This document shows positions 22,901 to 33,520 of a stretch of DNA of 64,000 nucleotides, piece after piece. The translations under genes were made by a program, and so were the position numbers. Numbering within the stretch: the first letter of the stretch is position 1; each line of letters starts with the position of its first letter. Source of the DNA: Thinopyrum elongatum (Eukaryota > Streptophyta > Magnoliopsida > Poales > Poaceae); contig CM022303.1 in assembly GCA_011799875.1 (NCBI GenBank), positions 64,932,171-64,996,170 on the forward strand, written 5' to 3'. The notes under the pieces were generated by a model. It saw nothing but the letters and a program-made list of their open reading frames with translations. It ran no database searches and had not been told where the DNA came from.

Positions 22901-25276
22901 TAAGTCTGGATCTTTTGAAATCATTCGAAAGGTTTTCAAATATGAAGTAGAAGTTATTGTAACAAGAAAATTATGTTTCTACAATTCGATTGCAGAAAGG
23001 AATATTTGAGTTACAAGTTTAGCGAATGTCTGATGAGTTGTGAAAGGGGTTTCATAACTTGCACCTCCCGGAACACCACTGCAAGTGGAAAGTCCGTGAA
23101 GATGTAATCGAACCATTTATGACATGGTAAGATCAAAGATGACATAAATAAATTTGCCATTACCCCTTTTAAAGAGTGATGCTTTAGAGACTGCGGCTTT
23201 TACACTGAAAAGAGCTCCATCAGGTCTGTTGAAATGACGCCATGGTATGGTACGCCCAACCATGTTATCTCTTTTCTTAAACATTTGGAATATGGGGCTT
23301 GTGTAAAAGGTTACAAACCTATTCCAAATCAGACAAGTGCTACTTTGTAGGTTATCCCAAGTAATTGGGTATTCCTCCCTCACTATACTGAGGCAAATAG
23401 GTTTGCCACAAAGAATGGTATGCTTTTTGAAGAAAATGGTTCTTTCAAAAAGGTGAGTGGGAGAACAATGCAACTCGACAAGATAACAGTATCTTCGTCA
23501 TCAGCTCAAAGAAAAGAGACCTTGGAAGTAATTCTAGAGTTTCCTACTGCGACTGATACGGAAGTCTCTACAATAAAATGTATGGACTTCGGTCGAACTT
23601 GCAGCTGAACAACGTAGGCAAAAGCTCGTGCAAACCTCTCAGGTGCGCAAATGAGATATTGTTGTTAGACAACAATATACCTACAATACACAAGGAAGCG
23701 TTGATGGGCCCTGACTCCGGAATTGGCCAAATGCCAATAGAACCCGAGTTAGTTTCCATATAAGTGATTCAAGATTAAAACCTTGATACACCTTTCGGAA
23801 GACTTAGAGTCTAATGAATATTTATGGAACTTAAAACTGATACAGATAAAAATGTTATATCCATAAAGCTCGACTTGTTGCAATAACAAGTTCAAGGAGT
23901 TGACTACGATGAGGTTGTTTCATCGTAGCGATGCTTAAAGTCGGTTCGGGTTCAACTAGAAATTAATACATATTTCAATCATGAGATATGAAACATGGAT
24001 GACAATAGGATTTCCATCTGATGGAAATGAAACCAAGGACTTGCATGTGTTACAGTCCAAGGTATTTTGTCAATCCAAAGGATGCTAGTAAGTATGCAAA
24101 CTTCAGAGTTCCAGCAACGGACAGAAGAGAGCAAAAAGGAGTTGGAATCTTCGTGTTTTGATGAAATAGTCAAAGGGGTTTGACTTCATCAATGGGTAAC
24201 GAAGATGCTTATGATTCAAGAAAGTAAGTGGGAGCATAATTAAATTTCTAAAAAAAACGTTGTGTGCTTGACACATTGTTAATTGGAAATAAATTTCTTG
24301 ACACGAATTAGGACTTCATTTGAAAATAGTTTTTCGATGAAGTGCTTGGGCTAAATAGCCTTTATATTAGGCATGATGATCTATGGAGATAGATTTACCT
24401 AATGGGGCTGAGCAAAGATACATATTGACAAGATGCTAAAACCTTTTAGCATTAAAAACGTCAAGGAGTGATTCTTGCCGAAGTCACATGGAAATAGTTT
24501 TTGCAAGACTCGGTGTCCCAAAACACTGATGAGCAAAATACATGATGGAGATTCCACACACTCTTGTGTTTGGATTAATAATGTATTCCATGGTATGTAA
24601 AAACAAACCAGATATGTCCAATACTCCCAAAGTTGTTGCGAGTATAGATACCAAAGTGATCAAAAGTACTGATCATGGGACAACAGTGAAAAAGGGTCAT
24701 GGAGTACTAAAGTAGCACTGATGACAAGTTTTCTCGCAAGCGAAGATCATGAAGAGTTCGTTGTAAAAGGTTACATCGAAGCAGTCTTCATCAATGCTCC
24801 ATGCGATTTTTGATTTAAGTTAAGGGTTTTGTGTAATACACAATATGGTGGCACGGTAGTTGGAAATTGTTCCAAACAAGTTACTGTGGCGAATTCTATA
24901 ACAAAGGCGAAGTATGTTATCGTTTTTGAAGCGACAAAGAAGATGTTGAATCATATAGTTCATTCATGAACTTAGTATGGTTCCAAGATGGCTTTTGTCA
25001 ATGGGACACTACTGCAGGTAGTTGCTCCATAACTCAGTCTGAGGAATCCAGGTTCGACCTGTGATTCACATACATACAGAGCCAAATCCACACAAAATAT
25101 GAATTTTGTGAAAGCGTAAAAATGCGAGGATACGCAAAGATACACACGGAGCTGAAGTCGTCAGATCCGTTGGATATCAGGCTATACCACATGCGACGCA
25201 TATTTACACCGGTGTGCCACAGGTGTAAAGTGCATTAGCATTAACTAGATTATTGACTCTAGTGCAAGTGGGAGTC
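19935..25276 (+). pseudogene. Degenerate gag-pol interior of Copia 1
   Basis: Fragments in the Copia order can be read across many stops and frame changes. A gag-pre-integrase/integrase piece is near 22710-22810 (KIPFTCHKERE, then VIIHFDVCSS, matching the usual HTDVCGP region). An integrase core follows near 22860-23010 (SSRYVDIYLMRRKSGSFEII). A reverse-transcriptase remnant is near 23885-23940 (VQGVDYDEVV), and an RNase H remnant near 24895-24960 (TKAEYVIVFEATKKML). The gag part (20.0-22.5 kb) is too decayed to read. It cannot encode a working polyprotein. Confidence 0.7.
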
Positions 25277-27306
25277 TGTAGGAGATATGCCCTAGAGGCA
25301 ATAATAAATGTTATTGATTATCTCCCTGTTCATAATTAGGTTTATGTTCCATGCTATAACTGCAATGATTCTCGAGTCTACAAATAAAACGAGGCTTGGA
25401 GGGAAACTCATGTGCACGTGTGGGATAATAAACGATAAAATGTATTCCTAGTCAAGCCTCTATGACTGGCTCAACTGTTGCATGATGGTTCTATTTTCCT
25501 GATCATGGGCATGTCTATGCCAGCAACTTTGAGGGCACAATGTTAGCAGAACATTTGTGTTGAATCGACCCGAATTGATGTTATGCTATGAGATACATTC
25601 GTCACAAGTTAATGGTTAATAACACAGAGATGGTTAATGTTTGCATGATTCCTTAGACCATGATAGTATCGAGTTTCTTCATGCTTTCTTCATGAAATTT
25701 GGGGTTTGTTAAACGTCATCCGTAAATGGGTGGCTATTATGGCGGCTTACGGGTTCATGGAAAAGTATGTCAAGTAACTTGATAGCTCAAGATTGGGATT
25801 TGCTCCTCCGACGTTGGAGAGATATCTCTGGGCCCTCTCACTGTTATAGTATCCATCATCATCTGGCCAGACACTTTGTGATTTGATCACGGGGATGCCG
25901 GAACACGGTAACGAGAAAAGAGAACAAATACCGGTAACGAGGTAACTGGCATAGTGGACAAGTTGTTGACCCACGGGGATGCCATCATGTCTCACCTCGG
26001 GTAATTGTAACATATCGCGAAGCAACAGGAATAGCACACGGCAACTGGAGGTTCACTCGAATATTCATTCGTGTGGGTATAGGGGTCAATATGGGTGTCC
26101 ACGGCTCCGATGTTGATCATTGATCGGAAGGGGTTCCGTGTCATGTCTATACTTCACCGAACCTATAGGGTCACACGCTTAAGGGTCATCTATCTGCTGA
26201 ATACTAGACAGGGAGTCTGAGAGAAAATCACCGAAAAAGTTTCGGACACCGAAAAAGTTTCGGACAGCGGAAAAGTTCCGCAGAGAGAGGTCACCGGATG
26301 AGTTCCGGTGAAACTGAAAAGTTGTTTCAGAGGATACCATAAAGTCAAATTGGTTTCGGCACATGCCCGATAATTCTTGGAGGGTGCCAGAATCATTCTG
26401 GAAACTTTTGGGAATTTTCTGGAAGAAAAACCGGAAATGTTCCGGAGCTGCCGGAACCACTTCAGATGCTTTTCGCAGATGAAAATCACTAATCTGGAAT
26501 TGTCCCAGAACACGTTGAAAATTATTTTAGTGGGTACTGGAAATGTTCTAAGCCCACATAAATATTTTCAGTTCGAACAGACACTGAAAAATGTCGTCGT
26601 GAATAGTGAAAGTGCTTTTTGGGTGGCTTCTTGGAGAAGCCACCTTGAGGGTCCTTTGTTATTTTTCCCCTTGGCTTCTTGGAGAAGCCACCCTTGGGCT
26701 TGGCCTATAAATAGGGGTGGAGGGGGCTGCCTAAAGACTCATTCCTTCTCACATACAAGTGCCATGCAATGATCTGGCTTCTCTCTCCCTCCCCGCGAAA
26801 TAGTTTCGTAGAGCCGAAAGGCTGTCTGGGTTTCGACAGGAACTAGTTCTGGACGGCGAAGCCCTGCCGGATAGATGACACCGTATGTGTGCAACTCTAT
26901 AGAGAGGTCGTAGTTTCGATCTTAGTGCCCGAGGGGCTGTTCCAGAGTGCCTCCCGAAGGGCTGTCCAAGTGACGGTCCGAGTTCTGTGAGTCCTCCCGA
27001 AGGGCTGTCCGAGTGACCGTCTGAGTTTCGAAGGTCCTCCAGAAGGGCTGTCCGCGACACCGTCCGGGGGACTGTTCGACCGCCTCTCGGAGGGCTGTCC
27101 GGGGCGCGGATGAGGGTATACATCCTCGCGGTTGGGAGGTTGTAAATCCTAGCTGCGGGGATCTGCACCGCCGATCGTCATCGACTCTACTTCCGCTGCG
27201 CTACGAGTCGGTAACGAAAAGATCAAACCTTGTATGCAGTCTCCATAGTGGTCCTGGGCTGGTGCGTAGGTCAGAATTTTTTTGTTTTCTGCTGCGTTAC
27301 CCTACA
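25277..27306 (+). repeat. 3' LTR of Copia 1 (2030 bp)
   Basis: Matches the 5' LTR throughout, including palindromes, TATA box (26706-26713) and GGGCTGTCC repeats. Minus-strand 139-codon open frames appear at the same place in both LTRs because the LTRs are copies of each other, not because of coding selection. Confidence 0.9.
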
Positions 27307-27388
27307 ATATTTACTCTTACATAAATGTAGAATTAAAAGAATGGTTATGAAGTTCTGGATTGCTCATTTAAGTACCTGTTGTAATTTA

Positions 27389-27490
27389 CTCCCTCCGTAT
27401 CGAATTAATTGTTGCTGAATTGGATGTATTTAGAACTTAATAGTGCTAGATACATCCATTTTAGCGACAAATAATAATGGACGGTGGTAG
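27389..27490. mobile_element. Stowaway-type MITE, 102 bp, TSD TA
   Basis: CTCCCTCCGTATCGAATTAA at the left and a diverged GGACGGTGGTAG at the right, with internal GGATGTATTTAGA / TAGATACATCC pairing. TA flanks both ends (27387-27388 and 27491-27492). It sits in the tandemly duplicated intron region of the split gene. Confidence 0.8.
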
Positions 27491-28429
27491 TATTACTATA
27501 CTTGCATTGTGAGATAGTTGATTGTCTAGCATTACTCTGCATCCTATCTGCCCTGCCCTCCACTTTCTCCAAATTATCAGATCTACATTTACTCTTACCA
27601 AAATGTAGAATAAAGCCAATGCCACTGCACACGTTGATGTCTGCATTCCTCTTGTCAGTACCTTTTGCCTTGTAACGATGTACTTAATTAATAGCTATTT
27701 GATTATGTATCATCACTTTGCACCTGAGCTTCATTATCCTCTATTTCTTCCAATATTATTTGATCTATATTTACTCTTTACAAAATGTAGAATAAAGGCA
27801 ATGCTTATAAAGAAGTTTCTTTGGGGAATTTCTTGAATTATCCTTCCATCGACATGGAGAAGTGCTTTGTCCAGCCCGTGTTAACATGTAATGTAAGTTC
27901 ATCCTTCTCAATTTTTCAAAATTTGTTCTAGTATAGATTTGGATAGGCATCATTTTCTCCACTGCTGTTTACTTTGGTGTTTACATCTGATTGGATGTTT
28001 GCAACAACTGCCAGTTTTAAATTGTAGTTGTAAAAACATGTTCCTTATGCATAACAGATCCATTTATTTGCTTATATATTTGTGAAACTGTTACGTGTCT
28101 CCTTGTTTTTCTTTCAGAGTCATATATCTTATGCCAGGCAGAGCTTTAGGGAAGATAGTGAGCCAAACCATCTTGAGGAGAGCGACATAACCCCAAGGTC
28201 ATGTCTTGATGAAGACAGTGAGTTGAAGCAACTCACCAGCAGCAGTGACGCAACCTCTGTGCAGTTGCTGCCTCAATCAGTTCGACTTCTTTAGTCTCAA
28301 CTTAAAGCCGAAAGGCTTGCTTCAGCTCAGCTCCGACTTGATGTCAATGATGTAAGGAAGACCTCAGAGGACCGCCATGCGCGCTTTCTTGCTACGCAGC
28401 TAGGGTTAGAGCATCTATCATTGACCTAA

Positions 28430-28613
28430 CTGAGGTCTCATCAGCTTGTTCTGCTGGTTTTGGTGCACTACCAGGGCAGGCCTAATGGTTTCTGAAGTGT
28501 TGTCTGTTTTGTATATTCTTTTGTCGACGCGTTTATATGCACTGATGGCGACCTTTGATGACCAGTGTATATAATCCGTGGTCTTGTTGCGCTTTATTAT
28601 CACTGGTGGCTAA
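28430..28613 (+). other. 3' UTR-like tail of the split gene
   Basis: AT-rich, T-tract-containing sequence after the stop at 28427-28429. It continues after the solo LTR at 34941. Confidence 0.35.
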
Positions 28614-28814
28614 TGATGCGGTTTGAAGCTACATCGGTATTTCCCCAAAGAGGAAGGGATGATGCAGCACAGCAGCGGTAGGTATTTTCCTCAGTGATGA
28701 AACCAAGGTTATTGAACCAGGAGGAGAACCAAGCAACACAACGTAAACAGCACCTGCAAACAAATAACAAATACTCGCAACACGACGTGTAAAAGGGGTT
28801 CACTACTAGGGAAA

Positions 28815-29010
28815 ACCCTAGTAGTAGCGCTTGTTTTATAGCTAGCAGTAGCGCTTGTACGAGCGCTACCACTAAGGCGCTACAGCTAACTAGTAGCAGT
28901 AGCACTGGAAAGGGAGCGCTACTTCTACACCTAGTTAGCAGTAGCGCTTTCCAACAAAAGCGCTACTGATAGTAGTAAGTAGTAGTAGCGTTTCTTCTGA
29001 AAAGCGCTGC
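28815..29010. repeat. Left subterminal AGTAGCGCT repeats
   Basis: Repeated (C/T)AGTAGCGCT and AGCGCTAC motifs on both strands, mirrored by 33270-33520 at the right end. Confidence 0.75.
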
Positions 29011-29122
29011 TGCTAACTTTTCCTGTATTTTTAAAAATACAGCTTATTTTCGTTGTGGTTTTATATACAGTACTTTCATCATATGATTTTATGACCATGA
29101 TTAGTTATTATATATAACAGTG

Positions 29123-29276
29123 GGTGAAATGAACATGGAGTAGATTCAAGTGGAGGCAACATGTGGTGCATGTCGAAAGTACTACTAGTCCAAACTTGAT
29201 CTAGTTTGTATTAGTAGTACTTTCGATGTGCACCACATGTTGCCTCCACTTGAATCTAATCCATGTTCATTTCACC
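29123..29276. repeat. Long hairpin: 67-bp arms, 20-bp spacer
   Basis: Arms 29123-29189 and 29210-29276 pair with four mismatches out of 67. The spacer itself contains CAAACT-TGATCT-AGTTTG, so the fold can extend to a 6-base loop. It lies in the 3' part of the CACTA element outside the coding exons. Confidence 0.9.
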
Positions 29277-29559
29277 TATGCTCATAAAACAACTTAGCAT
29301 CATACATCATCGATCATAATAATAAATAACTCATCATTGGTATCATAATAACAAGTCATACTCATCATCATCGATCATACAACTTCTACTCGATACCATA
29401 ATAACAAGTCATACTCATCATCATCATAGTCATCTAACCAATCCAACTTAGTTGTTCTTAGCACATGATCATGAGTATTAGCTAGGACCTACTACCTTCT
29501 CTTAGGTAAAATAGCATAAAACAAGATAGGCCCTGACTCTCCATTATGGAGAATGGAGA
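29277..29559. other. AT-rich 3' region with CATCAT repeats
   Basis: Two copies of a segment with ATAATAACAAGTCATACTC (29345 and 29398) and CATCATCAT runs. No gene seen. Confidence 0.4.
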
Positions 29560-30477
29560 TTATCCTGCCTCCAATTCTTGCCTTTCACACAATGTTGCTT
29601 CCAAGTAGCTCCCTACGACTGACCATACATTTTTCCATTCTTTGATTGTCATGTCTTCACTGGTTTTAGAAATCCGATATGGACAGGTGTGATTCGTAGG
29701 ATGACCTGGCCGTATGTTCAAAACATCAAGGCGACCATTCTGAAACATCAGATGAGGCACACAATCCTTCGGGATTTTCTGTTGAAAAACATAGTAATGA
29801 CTTCGTAGTTAGCAATGTAGTTCAGTTTTAGAAGAATTTATGCAAAACATGCATGGATGTCCTAATAGTAAAAAATCTTACCATGGCATCTCCATGGATG
29901 TTACCGTAGTTCAACATGTGCACTAGTGGCACGTATTGACCATAATGTGGAGGAGTTTGATAATAGATATTGTAATTCTCAAGATCAGTACAAAATGCGA
30001 TCAGATGATTTTTCTCCTGATAAGTTAATTCTGAGCCATCGGTGTAGTAGGTTCTATCTACCATCTTTCGCACATTCTTTGAAGAATGAAAATAAGCTGT
30101 CAATGGAAATAAGCTGTCAACTATTTTGAAATAAACAATATAAATTACTTAATAACTATGTTTGAGAAACTCACATAGCGGTAGAATTGGAAGCGTATCA
30201 ACGAGGACCCAAATGTCCAAATTGTCTTCGGCGATGTCAGGATCACCAAGATCCATGGTGACAAGCATACCCTCATAAAGACCATACATCTTGCAAAGTG
30301 CTTCCCAATTCGTGCAACCAAAATGGGTTACGCTCTCAGAATTGTACAGATTTACTTCAAAATCCATACCATGATGGATCCTTAGGTGAATTTTCTTTGT
30401 TTCCATAGTTTCATGATCTTCAAAATCTAGCCTCTCCAAGTTATAGCATCTTCCCTGGCATGGGATTAGCTAGTCGA
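29560..30477 (-). pseudogene. CACTA-encoded three-exon ORF (B3-like), one in-frame stop
   Basis: Exon 1 runs from about 30477 to 30175 (IPCQGRCYNLERLDFEDHET..., later LYEGMLVTMDLGDPDI), exon 2 from 30096 to 29882 (YFHSSKNVRKMVDRTYY..., GQYVPLVHMLNYGNIHGDAM), exon 3 from 29778 to 29560 (KIPKDCVPHLMFQNGRLDVL... to stop). Donors are GTGAGT and GTAAGA; acceptors are TTGACAG and TTCAACAG. Phases agree (phase 1, then phase 0), so the spliced frame stays open across both introns. A TAG lies in frame near the start of exon 1, just before LIPCQG. The exon 1 part (HFGCTNWEALCKMYGLYEG..., VLVDTLP) fits the strand-helix pattern of B3-type domains seen in CACTA accessory proteins. I infer a DNA-binding accessory role. 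Confidence 0.65.
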
Positions 30478-30837
30478 ATTGTAAAAGATGAAAATTACAC
30501 GTTGAAGTAGTAGAAGTCGTGCTTAATTACGAAAAAAAAAACTTGTCGTCGTTGCGTACCGTTTCAACATCGAAGGTCTCCTGGAGCTTAATGCTGAAGC
30601 GCCGACCTTCGTCCAGGTGAGGCCTGTCGCATGGACCCCTGTCGTCGTTGCACTAGTCGCACTCCCCCGGGAGACTTTCGTCGTCCGATGACGACATTTC
30701 CTAGGTTCATATAATTCAAAGATTAAACTTGGACAATTAAAAATATGTACTACAAAAACTAAATTAGATCATTATTATTTATCACGGGTTGACTATCGGT
30801 CTGCCAAGTCTTTTCTTGAAAACTCTCAGCTCACGTG
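30478..30837. other. Intron-like and upstream CACTA sequence
   Basis: Contains a short GC-rich minus-strand frame (about 30550-30700), possibly part of an upstream exon, and AT-rich DNA. No clear gene boundary. Confidence 0.3.
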
Positions 30838-31310
30838 GTGTATATATTCGACCGTCGGTGATGGTCGCTCCTCCCTTCGTCCCCGAGTGCATTACACCAA
30901 AATGTCTAGCACACGGGAACGAAGGAGAAGCGACCCCCAAGACAACAGTCGGGATTTTTCGTCCTCTCATATGTAGACTGTCACTCACTGATTCCTCTCT
31001 GACATTTGTTACCGTCGGTGATGGTCGTTACTCCTCCTTCCCCTAGTGCATAACAAAGGTCTAACACAAGGAGAAGAAGGAGAAACGACCCCCACGACAA
31101 CAGTCGGGATTCTTCGTCCTCTCTCATATATGGTGGATACACTCCCTCACTGATTTTTCGACCGTCGGTGATGGTCGTTATTCCTCCTTCCCCTAGTGGA
31201 TAACAAAGGTCTGGCACAAGGAGAAGAAGGAAAAATGACCCCCACGACAACAGTCGGGATTCTTCTTCTCTCATATATGGTGCAGACTTTCTCCCTCACT
31301 CATTTGTTGA
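30838..31310. repeat. Tandem repeat, about 155 bp x 3
   Basis: GTCGGTGATGGTCGYT recurs at 30854, 31014 and 31164, each followed by AACAAAGGTCT-like, GAGAAGAAGG and GACAACAGTCGGGATT blocks. Minus-strand open frames here are periodic. Confidence 0.8.
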
Positions 31311-32064
31311 CTGTCATGTATGGAGCCTCGACAGACTTAAAGTCAACCCGAAATGTCGTTTAATTTTTTTTCTAGAAAATCTAGGCCACTCGATATTTCC
31401 TACATATTCTAGCACAAGTCATGCCAGAATTCACCGAAAAATCCGGCATGACCTTTGCTAAAAAAGGACATATCGGGCGCCTGAAATTTGCCGGAACGGA
31501 AATTAATCAACACTCCGGCAAAACATAGGCCACTCGGAGGTGTAACCTGCAAACATGGCCGGCCACTTGGGCAAGCACATATTCTATTTGAGCAACACAA
31601 GATATACATGTTTATATCTACATCATATGAGCATTCAAACTTGATGGTCATTGCATTTCAATGGTTCAAAATATAAAAAAAACATTTCAAAATGTCTTAT
31701 AGGACTCATATTGACATGGAGATTTGGCAGGTCTCACCTCGAGGTCGGAGGGGGTCGGTGACGGGGACGACGGCGGTGATGATGGCGGGGCTCATTGATT
31801 TCTGCAAAAACAAAAATCCTATAAGGTATCAACTAATCAAATGCATACGCCTTGCATAGTGCTCTCCAATTTGAGCATTCAAAGTAGGAGTAGTTCTCCA
31901 ATTTGAGCATTCAATAAGCAAAACCAAATCGTAAAATAAATTAGTATTCAAAATTAGCATGCATTCAATAAGCAAAACTAAATCATCTCTTTCGTCCGTA
32001 CATCGTCGAATATTATCACTAATACATCTCGAATAGTATCATACATATAACATCACTAATACAG
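31311..32064. other. AT-rich CACTA interior
   Basis: Includes a repeated TTTGAGCATTCAA... segment at 31868-31915 and a short purine-rich block at 31740-31790. No gene supported. Confidence 0.3.
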
Positions 32065-32421
32065 CTAAAACCCTAGCGAACGACGGGTATCGGCGCGGGC
32101 GGTGGACACCCAAAGAGAAGGAACCATCACAGGATCATAGCTCCAGTGAGATCCCTGAAGAACCTGCCAGGTATTGGAGAACCTGCCCTCCAACGCAACC
32201 TTGTAGCGACGGACGTGCTCATCCTCCTCGCTGACACGGTGACGTACCACCTCCGCGGGGTCCTCAAGCCTCCGCACCGTCACTGGCCCATGCGACCGCC
32301 ACCAAAGAAGGTTCGGGTCAATAACGGGCTGGCTCCTCACCAAGCTGCGCCCCCCGGAAGGTAGCACCTCCCAGTACCAGCCTGGCGAAGCCCAGTCCCA
32401 GAGATGGCCCCTCTAATCAAG
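32065..32421 (-). pseudogene. CACTA-encoded Trp-rich ORF, one in-frame stop
   Basis: The minus-strand frame reads RGHLWDWASPGWYWEVLPSG, then VIDPNLLWWRSHGPVTVRRL, VRHRVSEEDEHVRRYKVAL and GSHWSYDPVMVPSLWVSTAR to a TAG at 32065-32067. A TAG lies in frame just upstream of RGHLWDW, followed upstream by GLLD. Abundant Trp, Arg and Glu and a clean 110-codon frame argue for former coding use. No catalytic motif. The product is unknown; the neighbouring B3-like gene reads the same way, so both may be exons of one transcript. Confidence 0.5.
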
Positions 32422-33020
32422 CAGGCCTCCTCCGCCGAGTCGACGACGAGGATGCGGGATAGGCATCGTCGATATCGATGCGGGAATAATTGCTTTAACT
32501 AAAAAAATAAACTAGTTCTATTAATTTTCTTACTAAAAATAAACTAGTTCTATAGTAAAATTTTAATTAGATCATCAAATCTCATATACCTAAATTTTCT
32601 TACTAAAAATAAACTAGTTTATTAATTCAACTAATTCAACTAAGCACTTACTATAAATAAAATAAACTAGTACTTACTAAAAATAAACTAGTTTAACTAG
32701 TTCTATTAATTTTCTAACTAATTCTATTAAACACTTACTAAAAAACAGTAAAAAAATAATATTGAATTTTTTCTATAAACTAAACACTACTGCCCTAAAT
32801 TAACATCTACTTAGTTACCTAACCTACTTCCCTAAATAAAAAACATCTAATTAACAGTACCACTACTGCCCTAACCTAAGTCACATCTACTTAGTAACCA
32901 AATTAGTTAACCAAACATCTAAAAAACATCTAATTAACCTATTTAGTAAACCAAATTAACCTAGCTAGTTCACTTAGTTCAACTTAGTTAACCTAATGAA
33001 CTAAATTCACCTAAGTTAAT
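32422..33020. other. AT-rich intron-like stretch with CTAGTT/ACTAAAAAT repeats
   Basis: Simple repeats of AAATAAACTAGTT and CTAATTAACCTA between the Trp-rich ORF and a GC-rich exon. No gene. Confidence 0.5.
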
Positions 33021-33278
33021 TAACCTAGAGGGAGGAGGAGTACCTCTCGGTGGAGGACGGCCGGCGCGGGGGGGGGGGGGGGGGGGGGGGCGGCCGGCGG
33101 GGGAGAAGGCTGACACAGGGGAGGAGAGCCGGCGCGGGCGAGGGCTGTCGGCGGGAGAAGACCGGCGCGGGGGACGGCGGCACGCAGGGGAGGGCGGCAG
33201 CGATGGCGCGCAAGAGTGAGAGTGTGTGAGGGGGGAGTGAGGTCGAGCGCTGGCCGTTGGTGTGGATAAGGAGCCCAT
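33021..33278 (-). CDS. Pro/Ser/Arg-rich first-exon-like ORF of the CACTA element
   Basis: Minus strand, ATG at 33278, GC-rich and Pro/Ser/Arg-rich (SLPPSPACRRPPRRSSPADS). It lies just inside the right subterminal repeats, as a first exon would. It contains the 23-base G run. Composition alone could produce the open frame, so coding status is uncertain. Confidence 0.3.
33068..33090. repeat. Poly-G tract, 23 bases
   Basis: Uninterrupted G run flanked by GGCCGGCGC and CGGCCGGCG. Length may be unreliable in any assembly. Confidence 0.85.
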
Positions 33279-33520
33279 AGTAGTAGCGCTTATAAGTAGA
33301 AAGCGCTACTGCTGCGTTCAGTAGCAGTAGCGCTTCCTACATAAAAGCGCTACTACTATGCCTGGCCTGCCGGCAACGGCCTGGCAATTTTAGTAGTAGC
33401 GTGTTTTATGAAAACAACGCTACTGGTAAGTGCATAGTAGCAGCGCTTGCCATGCGCAAGAGCTACTGATAAGTAGTAGTAGCATTTTCTTATAAAAAAG
33501 CGCTACTACTAAGCTCCTGT
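33270..33520. repeat. Right subterminal AGTAGCGCT repeats
   Basis: Alternating-strand TAGTAGCGCT units mirror those at the left end of the same CACTA element. Confidence 0.75.

Larger units (their letters stand above)
17926..27306 (+). mobile_element. Copia LTR retrotransposon 1, LTRs near-identical, interior dead
   Basis: LTRs at 17926-19934 and 25277-27306 begin TGTAGGAGATATGCCC and end TTACCCTACA. TSD ATATT is perfect (17921-17925 and 27307-27311). The primer site TGGCATCATGATCCG at 19936 resembles the tRNA-iMet site with changes, and the purine tract AAGTGGGAG precedes the 3' LTR. The LTR opening TGTNGGANATATGCCCTAGA places it near the Angela/WIS/BARE Copia group. In the first 390 aligned LTR bases I count two substitutions, so insertion was recent relative to Gypsy 1, yet the interior has no open frame above about 120 codons. 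Confidence 0.9.
17157..28429 (+). pseudogene. Degenerate multi-exon gene split by a Copia insertion
   Basis: Supported exons: 17157-17275 (GIEHDQNEYENWHTRGILR...), 17479-17664 (MSQRKRVSADAQGVQTRYLE...), 17745-about 17805 (MNLLSQRIIGSHNN...), 27609-27653 (NKANATAHVDVCIPL), 27791-27892 (NKGNAYKEVSLGNFLNYPSI...) and 28118-28429. Most have AG acceptors and GT donors, the best being GTAAGT at 27893. The last exon has 103 codons with TAG at 28292-28294, then continues in frame as a Lys/Arg/Leu-rich coiled-coil-like tail (SQLKAERLASAQLRLDVNDV). The exon starting ATGTAG/AATNAA is present three times (27325, 27609, 27791) through local duplication. The Copia element sits in an intron. No domain is recognised. 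The position, ending about 1.5 kb (insertions removed) before a CACTA right end, suggests an accessory gene of the enclosing CACTA element rather than a host gene; this is inference. Confidence 0.5.
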
